Source of the DNA: Sulfurovum sp. TSL1
GTDB taxonomy: Bacteria; Campylobacterota; Campylobacteria; Campylobacterales; Sulfurovaceae
Length of the DNA: 64,000 nt
NCBI RefSeq assembly: GCF_019972135.1
Contig: NZ_BPFI01000003.1
Coordinates: forward strand, 1-64,000
Reading direction: 5' to 3'
The notes beneath the pieces are model-generated. The model was not told where the DNA came from and did not search any database. It was given only the letters and a program-made list of their open reading frames with translations. The translations under genes and the position numbers were made by a program. Below are positions 27,968 to 37,084 of the stretch, one piece after another; position 1 is the first letter of the stretch; each line of letters starts with the position of its first letter.

Positions 27968-28557
27968 GCTTTCCCCTTTAACATTTGTATGATCGGTTGT
28001 GCCAACTTCAATGCTTGTGCCCTGTGTGATATCTTTTTCTTCACATCATCATCCAGCTCACCCAGCGTTCTGTCATATCCTGAAGGGATAAAGATGGGGT
28101 CATACCCAAACCCTTTGTCCCCTCTCACTTCATCTATGACATCCCCATGCATCCATCCATGCACCACATACTCTCCATATTTGGAGACGATGGCGATGGC
28201 TGCCGTATAGTATGCCGGTGTGGACTTGACCCCTTTTTGCTTAAGTGTTTCTATAAGTTTATGGAGGTTCTCTTTATCTGTGGCACCTTCTCCTGCATAG
28301 CGTGCTGAATAAATACCCGGAGCTCCGTCAAGTAGTGGCAGAGAGATACCGCTGTCATCGGATATTACCAGATATTCTTCCCCAAGCTTCTCGTAGATCG
28401 CACGTGCTTTTATGAGTGCATTGGCCGCAAAGGTATCACCGTCCTCTACGATATCGAATTCACCTAAAAGTTCGGAAAAAGCGACCACTTCATCTTCACA
28501 CATCTGTTTGAATTCACGCAGTTTCCCCTTGTTTCCTGTCGCTAGAACGATACGCAT
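27964..28557 (-). CDS. rdgB: Non-canonical purine NTP pyrophosphatase (Ham1/RdgB)
   Basis: This 197-residue enzyme hydrolyses ITP, dITP and XTP to keep them out of nucleic acids. [13 protein letters not shown] at the start, [22 protein letters not shown] (shown only in part: SDDSG and [12 protein letters not shown]), FGYDPIFIP and SHRAQAL near the end are the Ham1 signatures. AAAGGAG precedes the start. Its stop overlaps the ciaB start by 4 bp. Confidence 0.95.
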   Translation of the reverse strand: MRIVLATGNKGKLREFKQMCEDEVVAFSELLGEFDIVEDGDTFAANALIKARAIYEKLGEEYLVISDDSGISLPLLDGAPGIYSARYAGEGATDKENLHKLIETLKQKGVKSTPAYYTAAIAIVSKYGEYVVHGWMHGDVIDEVRGDKGFGYDPIFIPSGYDRTLGELDDDVKKKISHRAQALKLAQPIIQMLKGKA

Positions 28558-28672
28558 TTCAGTCTCCTTTGCAAAGCGTGAAACCGTGTGGACATTCCTT
28601 CCACTCCGGCTTCCTCGTTTTCGAGAGATGAGAGATCTTTACCTTTATCATCTACTCTTAAATATTTCGTTA

Positions 28673-28678
28673 TATAAT
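28673..28678 (+). promoter_or_regulatory. Candidate -10 box for the MFS gene
   Basis: TATAAT lies 33 bases before the start codon of the plus-strand transporter in the 153-bp divergent spacer to rdgB. No clear -35 hexamer is present. AGAGG at 28699-28703 is the likely ribosome binding site. Confidence 0.45.
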
Positions 28679-28710
28679 GAGAGAAATTTTATCTAAATAG
28701 AGGTATCACT

Positions 28711-30042
28711 ATGATTAAACAGATCATGCCGCTCAGTCTGATCGTGGGACTGAGATTTTTTGGACTCTTTATCGTCCTTCCTGTTCTTTCCATCTATGCA
28801 CTTGATATGGAAGGTGCGACACCTTTCCTTGCAGGCCTTGTTGTAGGGGGTTATGCACTGACACAGGCAGCTTTTCAAGTCCCTTTCGGACTGGCAAGTG
28901 ACAAACTGGGACGTAAAAAGACCCTGCTTTTTGGTCTGATCATCTTCATTATCGGTTCCGTGATCGCTGCGATGAGTGACAATATTTACATGCTGCTTAT
29001 CGGGCGTTTTCTTCAGGGGGCAGGCGCCATCGGTTCTGTGGTCTCAGCGATGGTTGCAGACCTGGTTAAAGAAGAGCAGCGGGCACATGCCATGGCGATC
29101 ATGGGCGGGACGATCGCACTGAGCTTTGCCGCAGCGATGATCATCGCGCCTGTCGTGGGCGGCCACTGGGGGATAGACAAACTCTTTTGGCTTACCGCTG
29201 TGCTTTCAGTGATGGCGATAGGTATTTTATTTACTGCCGTGCCCCAGCCTCCAAAGATCGTACACAGCTATGCAGAAGAAGAGTCCAAGATGCTAGAGGT
29301 CTTTAAGGACAAGTCTCTGACACGTATGTATATTACTTTTCTTTTCCATTCGTCTATTATGACCATGGCATTTTTTATCATTCCGGTGGTAATGACACAG
29401 GGGCTCACGGATGGTGGCTTTGGCTGGGAAAAATCTGAACTCTGGAAAGTCTATTTCCCTGCGATGATCTTTGGTTTCTTTGCTATGGCACCTGCAGCCA
29501 TATTCGGAGAGAAGTACGGCAAAGGGAAACAGGTCTTTATGATCTCGGTTTCTGTAATTTTCTTAGGTTTTCTTGCGATGGGATTTGCCAGTGCTGCATG
29601 GGTCTTTGTTGTGGGTGTGGTACTTTTCTTCATCGGATTCAATATGTTTGAACCCCTCTTACAGAGTTTCGTGGCCAAGTTTGCCAAGGTCCATCAAAAA
29701 GGTGCGGCACTCGGTGTAGCCAATACCTTTGCCTATGTGGGTATCTTCCTGGGTGGCCTGCTTGCAGGTTGGCTCATGCAGCACTATGACAGAGCAACCC
29801 TGGCCGTTGTAGTAGCCATGATCTCTGTCGTATGGTTCATCTGGGTAGCGACCATGCCAAACCCGAACAACAGAGGAAATGTCTACCTCCCATTAGACAT
29901 TTTTGACCGTGAAAGGGTTGCTTCTCTGACAAGTCATGAAGCGATCGTAGAGAGTTATGTGAACGAAACAGAAAACATCGCTGTCGTCAAATATGAAAAA
30001 GACCTCATAGATGAAGACGAGATCAGAGGGATGTTGAGCTGA
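28711..30042 (+). CDS. YajR-like major facilitator transporter
   Basis: The 443-residue protein has twelve membrane segments and the MFS loop 2-3 motif GLASDKLGRKKTLL (about 70-83); GRFLQGAGAIGSV is the motif of helix 4 found in drug-proton antiporters. After helix 12 a soluble tail of about 60 residues (from NVYLPLDIFDRE to the end) has a beta-alpha-beta look, like the ferredoxin-fold YAM domain of E. coli YajR. The substrate is unknown; efflux is likely. Its stop overlaps the following gene as TGATG. Confidence 0.82.
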   Translation: MIKQIMPLSLIVGLRFFGLFIVLPVLSIYALDMEGATPFLAGLVVGGYALTQAAFQVPFGLASDKLGRKKTLLFGLIIFIIGSVIAAMSDNIYMLLIGRFLQGAGAIGSVVSAMVADLVKEEQRAHAMAIMGGTIALSFAAAMIIAPVVGGHWGIDKLFWLTAVLSVMAIGILFTAVPQPPKIVHSYAEEESKMLEVFKDKSLTRMYITFLFHSSIMTMAFFIIPVVMTQGLTDGGFGWEKSELWKVYFPAMIFGFFAMAPAAIFGEKYGKGKQVFMISVSVIFLGFLAMGFASAAWVFVVGVVLFFIGFNMFEPLLQSFVAKFAKVHQKGAALGVANTFAYVGIFLGGLLAGWLMQHYDRATLAVVVAMISVVWFIWVATMPNPNNRGNVYLPLDIFDRERVASLTSHEAIVESYVNETENIAVVKYEKDLIDEDEIRGMLS

Positions 30043-30719
30043 TGCTTATACCTCTCATCAAAGAGCTCCAAGAGGCACTGCAGCATAGCGCTTCACATAT
30101 ACAGATACAAGAGTCCTTGCATCTTCTCTTTAATGAGAGTACTTTTGGCTGTCAAAAAGAGTATCCTGTCGCTGTGGTCCATGAAAAAACCAGGCTCACA
30201 GAAACCTCATCCCTTGCATTTTTCACACAGAACGACCTGATAGATACAGAGGGGTTTACGCCTGGTGCCTATGATGATACACAGATCGAACAGATCGTTG
30301 CACACGCACCTGAGTACATCCAAAGGGTAAACTTTATCGTAGCCAAAAACAAAACCATTCCTCAACCGACATTTTTCAATAAATTCAAACATGACTACTG
30401 GAAAAAAATCCAAAGTGTTGATGGATTGGAAGCGCTTATCGATGTCACTGTGTTTCATAAAGAAGCTACCGATTGTGAAGTTGAAGCCTCGTTACGTGCC
30501 ATTATCCGTAAACGTAAAGAAGTGCATCAGTTAAAAAAACTGACCTTTGTCTGGATCGCAGAGACAGAAGGCCAAAGTCCCTCTATAGAAACCGTACTGC
30601 AACACTATTTTCAAGAAGACCATACCGTTATAAAAAATGCAGAAAAAAACTACTACATAGGATGGAGTTCTCCACTGCAAAGTATCAATATGCGATACTT
30701 TGTCTGTCCCCCTGAATAA
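30042..30719 (+). CDS. Unrecognised soluble protein coupled to the transporter
   Basis: I do not recognise this 225-residue protein. It has no signal peptide or membrane segment. It contains an acidic, mixed alpha/beta-looking N-terminal half and a basic run KRKEVHQLKK followed by LTFVWIAETEG in the second half. The start codon shares a base with the transporter stop, so the two are translated together. It converges on tkt with a 21-base spacer. Confidence 0.65.
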   Translation: MLIPLIKELQEALQHSASHIQIQESLHLLFNESTFGCQKEYPVAVVHEKTRLTETSSLAFFTQNDLIDTEGFTPGAYDDTQIEQIVAHAPEYIQRVNFIVAKNKTIPQPTFFNKFKHDYWKKIQSVDGLEALIDVTVFHKEATDCEVEASLRAIIRKRKEVHQLKKLTFVWIAETEGQSPSIETVLQHYFQEDHTVIKNAEKNYYIGWSSPLQSINMRYFVCPPE

Positions 30720-30740
30720 TGAAGACATAAAGCATAAAAC

Positions 30741-32729
30741 TTAAAGCTTACACTCTCCAAGTTCTACTTCTCTATACGCTACATCCATTAGTGCACATGC
30801 ACGTTTCATGATACCCTCTTGGGTAAATCCGAACTTCTCAAAGAGCTGTTCTGCCGGCGCCGAAGCTCCGAAACTTTCCATACCAAGGACATCATCTGCA
30901 TATCGGTAGTACTCTGTTCCTGTCGCTGCTTCAACGGCAAGTACTTTGGTATTTTGATCGATCACTGCCGCTTTATACTCTGCATCCTGCTCATTGAAAA
31001 GATCAAGACACGGTACAGAAACCACATTCGCTTTGATACCCAGTACAGCCAGGTGGCATGCTGCCTTCAGACAAGGCATCAACTCAGAACCTGAAGCCAT
31101 CAGTGTCATGTTCGCATCTTTTCTTTTTTTGACAATGTAGGCGCCTCTGCTTACATCTCCGAAATCTCTCTTTGGCTTCAGTGTTTGAAGTTTTTGACGG
31201 CTCAGTACAAAACCGTGCGGTGCCTGTATGGTCAATGCAGTTTTCCATGCTTCCACATTCTCCGTTGCATCTGCCGGTCTCCATACATAGAAGTTAGGCA
31301 ATGCTCTGAAATGAGACATATGCTCGATAGGTTGATGTGTAGGGCCATCTTCCCCTACACCGATACTGTCATGCGTCCATACGAAGAAGTTTTGGATCTT
31401 TGTCAATGCTGCGATACGTGCTGCCGGTTTAAGGTAATCAGCGAATATAAAGAATGTTGCATTGAACGGGATCGTCGTACCATACAGTGCCATGGCATTC
31501 GTAATCGCTGCCATAGCGTGCTCACGGATACCAAAGTGCAGGTTTCTTCCTTTAGGGAAATCTCCCAGATCTTTGAGCTCTGTTTTGTTCGACGGTGCCA
31601 AGTCTGCCGACCCCCCAAGGAAAGAAGGGACCGCTGTTGCAATGGCATTGAGGATCTTACCGTTTGAGTCTCTTGTTGCCATCGCAGCCTCTCCAGAAAA
31701 ATCCGGGAATTCGATCGCTGAAAAATCAGGGTTAAGAAGTCTAGCCAACGCTTCGTTCTGCTCGATAAGCGGTGCCTCTTTTTGTCTGTGTATCCACTCT
31801 TTTTCCGCAAGTTCACCCTGCTCCAATGCACATCTGAATCTCAGCAGCACATCTTCGGGAATCTGGAAGAATGCTTCAGGGTCAAACCCTTCTTTGGCTT
31901 TTGACTCAGCGATAATATCTGCACCTAGAGGTGCCCCATGTGTATGATGAGACCCTTCCATCTCACCTGCACCCTTACCGATGATCGTGTTGGCGATGAT
32001 AATGGTAGGTTTAGTGGCTGTTTGCACCTCTTCCAACGCTTTTTCGATCTCATCATAACAGTGCCCGTTGATCTTCATCACGTTCCAGTTCTGCGCTTCA
32101 AAACGTTTTGCGACATCTTCACTCCATGCAAGGCTTGTGTCACCCTCGATCGTGATCTCATTGTTGTCATAGATAAGCACCATATCCTTAAGTCCCAAGT
32201 GTCCGGCAAGTGCACAGGCTTCGTAAGAGATACCTTCCTGCAAATCACCGTCACCACAAAAACAATAAACTTTATGGTCTATCAGTTCACAGGTCTCTGA
32301 GTTTACCTGGTTCGCCGTATAGGCTTCTGCCATCGTAAAACCTACTGCATTGGCGATACCTTGCCCTAAAGGACCTGTCGTGATCTCTACACCATCCGTA
32401 TGCCCGTATTCCGGATGTCCCGGTGTTCTGGAGTCTAATTGACGGAAATTTTTCAGATCATCAAGCGTCACATCGTAACCCCAAAGGTGTAAAAGAGAGT
32501 AGATCAGTGCCGATGCATGTCCCCCTGAGAAAACCAATCGGTCACGGTTGAGCCATTTTGGGTTTTTAGGGTTATGGCTCAGTTTTTCACTCAAAACCAC
32601 TGCGATATCTGCAAGCCCCATAGGTGCACCCGGGTGTCCTGAATTTGCTTTTTGTACCATATCAGCGGCTAAAAATCTGATCGTATTTGCCATCTTTCTG
32701 CGCATCTTGTTCTGCTCTGTCATTGCCAT
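30741..32729 (-). CDS. tkt: Transketolase
   Basis: Transketolase (662 residues) moves two-carbon units in the pentose phosphate and Calvin-type pathways using thiamine diphosphate. The ThDP motif starts GDGDLQEGISYEACALAG (about 155). GHPGAPMG near the N-terminus, DSIGVGEDGPTHQPIEH (about 455) and the C-terminal ketolase domain are complete. The gene precedes ispA downstream and is separated from it by 10 bases in transcription order ispA then tkt, so both supply or use central carbon precursors. Confidence 0.96.
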   Translation of the reverse strand: MAMTEQNKMRRKMANTIRFLAADMVQKANSGHPGAPMGLADIAVVLSEKLSHNPKNPKWLNRDRLVFSGGHASALIYSLLHLWGYDVTLDDLKNFRQLDSRTPGHPEYGHTDGVEITTGPLGQGIANAVGFTMAEAYTANQVNSETCELIDHKVYCFCGDGDLQEGISYEACALAGHLGLKDMVLIYDNNEITIEGDTSLAWSEDVAKRFEAQNWNVMKINGHCYDEIEKALEEVQTATKPTIIIANTIIGKGAGEMEGSHHTHGAPLGADIIAESKAKEGFDPEAFFQIPEDVLLRFRCALEQGELAEKEWIHRQKEAPLIEQNEALARLLNPDFSAIEFPDFSGEAAMATRDSNGKILNAIATAVPSFLGGSADLAPSNKTELKDLGDFPKGRNLHFGIREHAMAAITNAMALYGTTIPFNATFFIFADYLKPAARIAALTKIQNFFVWTHDSIGVGEDGPTHQPIEHMSHFRALPNFYVWRPADATENVEAWKTALTIQAPHGFVLSRQKLQTLKPKRDFGDVSRGAYIVKKRKDANMTLMASGSELMPCLKAACHLAVLGIKANVVSVPCLDLFNEQDAEYKAAVIDQNTKVLAVEAATGTEYYRYADDVLGMESFGASAPAEQLFEKFGFTQEGIMKRACALMDVAYREVELGECKL

Positions 32730-32739
32730 AGTTATTCCT

Positions 32740-33588
32740 TTAGTTGTGTCTGTATAGGTATGTGTTCATTAAGGGTTGTAAAGCTGTCTGTAGCTTCTTA
32801 TCGAAGTCTTCAAATCGTCTTTGCAAATCTTTTGCCAGAGTGTCTGCCTCTTCAAGCGTCTTCTCCAGTCCTAAAAGATTTACAAAGCTATTTTTATCGC
32901 TGTCGTTTCCTGTGGGTTTTCCCGCCTCTTCTTCACTCTGCGTTTCATCTATGATATCATCTTGTATCTGGAACAGCAGTCCCAGATCGATACCGAAATC
33001 ATAGAGCGCATCCTGGACTCTCTTCTCAAGTCCTACGATCACCGCTCCCATCTGCATAGAGGTGGCGATGAGTTTGGCCGTTTTGTTTTTATGGAGTGTC
33101 TTGACCTGTTCTAACTCCAATGGCTGGTTTTCAAAATAACAGTCTATGGCCTGTCCAAGTACCATACCGCGCCCGCCTCCGTCACGTGCAAGCAGCTCGA
33201 CCAGTTTTATTTTCACATCTGCACGCAGCGGTGCCTTGGCGATGAGATAAAAAGCATCGGTGTTGAGTGCATCTCCTGCAAGTATCGCGGTCACTTCATC
33301 GAAACGTTTATGCAGCGTCTCATGTCCACGGCGAAGGTCCGCATCATCCATCGCAGGCAGATCATCATGTATAAGCGAATAGGTATGGAACATTTCAAGT
33401 GCAAGAGCAACGGGCAATGCACCGTTATAAAGCATAGGCTCATAGGCATCAACGATATTGAGAAGCAACATAGGACGGAAACGTTTTCCCCCGGCAGTCA
33501 GCATCACACCGAGTGCTTCTTCATACACGGGATGGAAACTTGGTACTTTTGGTAAGTTTTCATTTAGATACGTTTCAAATCGTTGCAT
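32740..33588 (-). CDS. ispA: Polyprenyl synthetase (farnesyl/geranylgeranyl type)
   Basis: The 282-residue enzyme condenses isopentenyl diphosphate with allylic diphosphates. The first aspartate-rich motif is HDDLPAMDDADLRRG (about 80-94) and the second is QIQDDIIDETQSEEE (about 207-221), with GKPTGNDSDKNSF after it. The six-residue spacing of the first motif (DDxxxxD) is typical of bacterial farnesyl diphosphate synthases, but chain length cannot be set from sequence alone. tkt follows 10 bases downstream. Confidence 0.9.
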   Translation of the reverse strand: MQRFETYLNENLPKVPSFHPVYEEALGVMLTAGGKRFRPMLLLNIVDAYEPMLYNGALPVALALEMFHTYSLIHDDLPAMDDADLRRGHETLHKRFDEVTAILAGDALNTDAFYLIAKAPLRADVKIKLVELLARDGGGRGMVLGQAIDCYFENQPLELEQVKTLHKNKTAKLIATSMQMGAVIVGLEKRVQDALYDFGIDLGLLFQIQDDIIDETQSEEEAGKPTGNDSDKNSFVNLLGLEKTLEEADTLAKDLQRRFEDFDKKLQTALQPLMNTYLYRHN

Positions 33589-33644
33589 TTATACTCTCGA
33601 AGTTTATTTGTTGAAATTATATCAAATTTGGATAAAATAAGCTT

Positions 33645-33863
33645 ATGAAAAAAGAAATATCACTCTTACTTATCACATGGACCAAACGGCTGCTGGGCTT
33701 GACCGCTTTTTTCGTGTGGGGATATGTTATTTTTACCATCTCCCGATCACCGGCCCCATTTATGGAACAGGCACCCTACTGCATGGGTAGTACCATACTG
33801 ATATTCGGCTTGCTGACCGCTGCCTATAAAGGGTTGGATCACTGGAGTCTACAAAATAAGTAA
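33645..33863 (+). CDS. Small two-helix membrane protein, unrecognised
   Basis: This 72-residue protein has two hydrophobic segments (about 15-32 and 44-62) joined by a loop with RSPAPFMEQAPYCMG. It starts 56 bases from the divergent ispA start and is followed by a two-stage hairpin terminator. I recognise no family. Length, a clean start and a terminator support a real gene. Confidence 0.5.
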   Translation: MKKEISLLLITWTKRLLGLTAFFVWGYVIFTISRSPAPFMEQAPYCMGSTILIFGLLTAAYKGLDHWSLQNK

Positions 33864-33890
33864 GTAGCAACCTCATTATGTATAAATTCT

Positions 33891-34000
33891 GTTGTGGCGA
33901 ACGCCCTTTGTAAGCAAAGCGATTCGAGAGCCACGACGCTTTTTTCTAACGAAGTTTTCACTACGTGAACCGCATTTGCTAACTTTGCTTCGTTTTTTTT
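33891..34000 (+). terminator. Two successive hairpins with T-tracts between convergent genes
   Basis: GTTGTGGC (33891-33898) pairs with GCCACGAC (33930-33937) with one G-T pair, encloses an inner CTTTG/CAAAG hairpin (33906-33919), and is followed by GCTTTTTT. A second pair, AACGAAG (33948-33954) and CTTCGTT (33988-33994), is followed by six T then seven A. Both arrangements suit rho-independent termination of the 72-residue gene; the A-run makes the second one usable for aroK on the minus strand as well. Confidence 0.65.
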
Positions 34001-34067
34001 AAAAAAATGAAGAGAAAAACAACGCCATAGATTGAATAAAAAGGCAATTGAGTCAATCAAATAAAAT

Positions 34068-34580
34068 TTAAACCTTACATTTCTTAGCAATTTGCTTGAT
34101 CTGTTCCTCTAACGTAAGATTTTCCACATCTATGACCACATCCGCCACTTTTCTATAGGCTTTTTCACGTTCATGATAGAGTTTCTTAGCCTTTTTTTCA
34201 TCTGAAAAAAGTGGCCGTTTTGCCAGTTTTGATTCAGAGTTCTTCGCTGTTTTCAAACGGTTGTGTATCCATTCAAACGAAGCATCAAGCAACACGACCG
34301 TACCCAGTTTCTTAAGGTTGTCCACTTTGTAGAAACCGCCGCCGCAAGAGATCAGTGTACCTGTCACACATTTCTCTATCCAGTCGGCAGTCTCCTGTTC
34401 CAGTGTCCTGAAATACGCTTCACCTTTTTTATCAAATATTTTTTTGACCTCTTTGTTCTCTTTGGATTCTATAAGGTCATCTGTATCTATAATATAGGTA
34501 CCGTATTTTTTTGTAAATGCACGGGCTGTCGTACCTTTACCCACGCCCATGAAACCTATAAGGATAATATTCTTTTTCAA
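34068..34580 (-). CDS. aroK: Shikimate kinase
   Basis: The 170-residue P-loop kinase phosphorylates shikimate for aromatic amino acid synthesis. GFMGVGKGTTARAF (about 9-22) is the Walker A region; it reads GVGKGT rather than the usual GSGKST or GVGKST. IIDTDDLIE supplies the shikimate-binding Asp pair, GEAYFRTLE the Arg, and ISCGGGFY the glycine-rich loop. It follows an unrecognised 80-residue gene by 3 bases. Confidence 0.92.
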   Translation of the reverse strand: MKKNIILIGFMGVGKGTTARAFTKKYGTYIIDTDDLIESKENKEVKKIFDKKGEAYFRTLEQETADWIEKCVTGTLISCGGGFYKVDNLKKLGTVVLLDASFEWIHNRLKTAKNSESKLAKRPLFSDEKKAKKLYHEREKAYRKVADVVIDVENLTLEEQIKQIAKKCKV

Positions 34581-34583
34581 AGC

Positions 34584-34826
34584 TTATACCATGTTGTAGC
34601 GGTCAATGATTCTTGACAGACGTTTACGTAGATTTTTCAATGCCTCTACCGCATTTTCACCTTCAGCAACAAGAGATTCAAACTCATCGAACTGTATCTT
34701 GGCAACCCAACCTATCTTTGTATGTTTTTTGATCCCTACAAATCGTACTTCACCAAAATGTTCTTTTGCCATTTTATAAATTCGCTCAATTCTTTGGTCT
34801 AAAGTTTTTACTTCCTTATTACTCAT
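34584..34826 (-). CDS. Unrecognised 80-residue soluble protein upstream of aroK
   Basis: This small protein has a charged helical N-terminus (QRIERIYKMAKEHFGE), a beta-rich centre (VRFVGIKKHTKIGWVAKIQFDEFES) that would fit a small sheet, given here only in part, and a helical C-terminus. GGAAAG lies before the start and it ends 3 bases before aroK, so it is translated with aroK. I recognise no family; the size and fold pattern resemble HicB-like or DUF-type small domains but no claim is made. Confidence 0.6.
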   Translation of the reverse strand: MSNKEVKTLDQRIERIYKMAKEHFGEVRFVGIKKHTKIGWVAKIQFDEFESLVAEGENAVEALKNLRKRLSRIIDRYNMV

Positions 34827-34944
34827 TGCTTTCCTTTTTGAATGAAATATATCCCGTTAAAACATCATGTTTTATGAGACTTTTACTTTCTGATATAATT
34901 ATATCATATCAAGATGGCAAATATATTACAAAAGGATGAGAGTG

Positions 34945-35637
34945 ATGAAAAACGTACTGATCACAGGTGTGAGTTCGGGGCTTGGTGAAGCTTTGGCTGA
35001 AAAATATTTGAAAAACGGTGACAGTGTCTATGCCATAGGCAGAACTTTATCCAAAAAACTTGATCATTATCCCCATTTCTTCTTTTTCCCTTATGATCTG
35101 AGTGATACTTTCATGATCCAATCGACACTCAAAGAGTTTTTACAGCATCGTTCATTTGACATGGTGATCCTCAATGCCGGGGTGTTAGGTGACATCAAGG
35201 CACTCTCCCAGACTGACCTCATGGATGCCAAGGAAGTCATGGAAATCAATGTCTGGGCGAATAAAGAGCTCATAGACACCCTCCATGCACATGCACAGGT
35301 CAAACAGATCGTAGGTATCAGTTCAGGTGCTGCAGTGAACGGTTCCAAGGGCTGGGGAGCCTACGCACTCTCCAAAGCAGGTCTCAACATGTTACTCAGT
35401 GTCTACGCCAAAGAGTTACCGGAGATCCATTTTACCGCACTGGCACCCGGCGTCATCCGTACCCCTATGGTCGAGCATATCATAGAAGAAGTGGATGATA
35501 CCCTCTTCCCTTCAGCCAAAAGGCTCAAAGAGAACCCTATCCAAACAGCGGAGGAAGCCGCCGAAAACCTTATCGCAACTTTTCCCAAACTTCTAGCGTA
35601 TGAGAGCGGAAGTTTTTTGGATGTAAGAACGATGTAA
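34945..35637 (+). CDS. Short-chain dehydrogenase/reductase
   Basis: The protein has the classical SDR features: cofactor motif TGVSSGLGEA (about 6-15), NAGVLG (about 76), catalytic Ser in GISSGAAV and the YALSK catalytic Tyr-Lys pair (about 146-150). The frame is open from an ATG at 34936, but the AAAGG sits right against it, so the ATG at 34945 is the better start (230 residues). TATAAT within a GATATAATTATATC palindrome (about 34898) is a likely -10 region. Substrate is unknown. Confidence 0.85.
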   Translation: MKNVLITGVSSGLGEALAEKYLKNGDSVYAIGRTLSKKLDHYPHFFFFPYDLSDTFMIQSTLKEFLQHRSFDMVILNAGVLGDIKALSQTDLMDAKEVMEINVWANKELIDTLHAHAQVKQIVGISSGAAVNGSKGWGAYALSKAGLNMLLSVYAKELPEIHFTALAPGVIRTPMVEHIIEEVDDTLFPSAKRLKENPIQTAEEAAENLIATFPKLLAYESGSFLDVRTM

Positions 35638-35650
35638 AGCAAGATTGAGC

Positions 35651-35750
35651 AATGATCTAATGTGCAGTAGATTTTGTCTTTGAGTCTTGAAGGACTGGTA
35701 AATCTAGTTCGAAAGGCATAAAGATTAAAGATGCTATGCAGTAGATCATT
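35651..35750. repeat. Multi-arm inverted repeat between convergent genes
   Basis: AATGATCTA (35651-35659) and TAGATCATT (35742-35750) form a 9-bp perfect outer stem that fills the gap between the SDR and MATE genes and touches the MATE stop codon. Inside lie TAGATTT/AAATCTA (35668-35674 and 35700-35706), which itself encloses AGTC/GACT, and GCAT/ATGC (35716-35734). The 10-mer TGCAGTAGAT also occurs twice (35663 and 35737). The result is cloverleaf-like. There is no T-tract, so a structural terminator or processed RNA end is possible. Confidence 0.55.
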
Positions 35751-37075
35751 TAGACTTTGATCTTTTGCCATTCACCTTTATCGAAGGTCCTCCAGAGCCA
35801 TGTGGCTTTGACAAACGTATCTGATATCATGGCGATATAGACCAGCAAGATGGACTCAAAATACCAGCTTAACACAAACGCAGGAATGATGCGGACCAGC
35901 CACACGGAGACAAGATTGATCTTCAATGTCCGCTTGGTATCTCCCGCACCTCGCAGAGCACCGGAAAGGACAAAATTATAGGCCAACGGGATCTGTGAAA
36001 ATCCTACGATACGCAAATAGAGACTCGCTTCTTCAATGGTCTGTGCATCATCGGTAAAGAGCCATACGATCTTCTCTGGCATAAAGATCATAAAGAAAGA
36101 GAGGAAGAACATGAAGCCCACCGTATACTTGAGCACGAGAATGACATCCTCCCTGGACTGTTCAGGCTTTTTTGCACCCAAACCCTGCCCCATGAGTGCC
36201 ATCGCAGCAATGGTAAATCCAACGCCCGGCATGAAAGCCAGTCCTTCCACACGAAGCCCTATCTGATATCCTGCCAGTACCTCTGTGCCATACTGTGCAA
36301 TGATCACCGTGCACAGCATAAAACTTCCAAATGTGAGGGAACGTTCAAACGAAGCAGGGATGCCCACTTTCAGTGCACGCTTCAAAAGTGATCTGGAGTA
36401 ATGCCAGGCAGGGATATAGGGTGTTTTATATCGAAGGTAGAGAACCAGATAGACGAGCATCTCCAGGATGTTGACGATCACGGTACCTACCGCTGCACCC
36501 ATCACACCCAGTTGTGGAAACCCATGGTTACCGAAGATCAACAGGTAGTTTAAAAATACATTGAGTGCAATGGACGCTATCTTGATCTGCATAGGTGTTT
36601 TGGTATCCCCTGCAGCATTGAGCGCAGTGACAAATACCAGTTTAGCCAGGACAAACGGCAACATCCATGTCAACGTTTGTACATACTCTTCACCTAATGT
36701 GACAACTTCGGGTGCGGTGCCAAACCATACATAGACATTGGATGCAAAAAAGTACCAGAACCCCATCACAGGCAAAGAGAGAAAGAGAGCAAATTGAAGC
36801 AAAGTTGAAAGCCCCGTGGAGGCACGCCTGAGCTGCCCCGCTCCCACAAAACGTGAAAGCAGTGCAGAAGTACCTATATGGAGCAAAGAAAGTATAGCAA
36901 ACAAGAACATCAGCGACTGCAAGCCCAATCCTACGGCTGCCACGGCAAATGCAGAGATCCGTCCCACCATGATAAGATCCGTGATCACTTGAAGCATATC
37001 GAGCAGTGAATTCACTGCCGCGGGGAGCGAAAGCTTGAGTATCTTTTGGTGTTTTTTAGGAAAAAATCGTATCAA
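35750..37075 (-). CDS. MATE family efflux transporter
   Basis: The 441-residue protein has about twelve membrane helices in two six-helix halves. Typical MATE stretches are SLPAAVNSLLDMLQVITDLIMVG near the N-terminus (given in part), ALNAAGDTKTPMQI (about 152) and its counterpart GALRGAGDTKRTLKIN (about 384), the paired AGDTKT loops of the family. It exports cationic compounds in exchange for sodium or protons. A small membrane protein gene lies 10 bases upstream. Confidence 0.9.
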   Translation of the reverse strand: MIRFFPKKHQKILKLSLPAAVNSLLDMLQVITDLIMVGRISAFAVAAVGLGLQSLMFLFAILSLLHIGTSALLSRFVGAGQLRRASTGLSTLLQFALFLSLPVMGFWYFFASNVYVWFGTAPEVVTLGEEYVQTLTWMLPFVLAKLVFVTALNAAGDTKTPMQIKIASIALNVFLNYLLIFGNHGFPQLGVMGAAVGTVIVNILEMLVYLVLYLRYKTPYIPAWHYSRSLLKRALKVGIPASFERSLTFGSFMLCTVIIAQYGTEVLAGYQIGLRVEGLAFMPGVGFTIAAMALMGQGLGAKKPEQSREDVILVLKYTVGFMFFLSFFMIFMPEKIVWLFTDDAQTIEEASLYLRIVGFSQIPLAYNFVLSGALRGAGDTKRTLKINLVSVWLVRIIPAFVLSWYFESILLVYIAMISDTFVKATWLWRTFDKGEWQKIKV

Positions 37076-37084
37076 GAAAAACCA

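Noticed and set aside
33839-34090. Minus-strand open frame of 83 codons between aroK and the 72-residue gene
   Set aside because: It covers the double terminator structure, overlaps aroK's end out of frame and resembles no protein.
34068-34580. Possible inactivation of shikimate kinase because the P-loop reads GVGKGT
   Set aside because: The Lys and following Thr are kept and all other motifs are intact, so an active enzyme is more likely.
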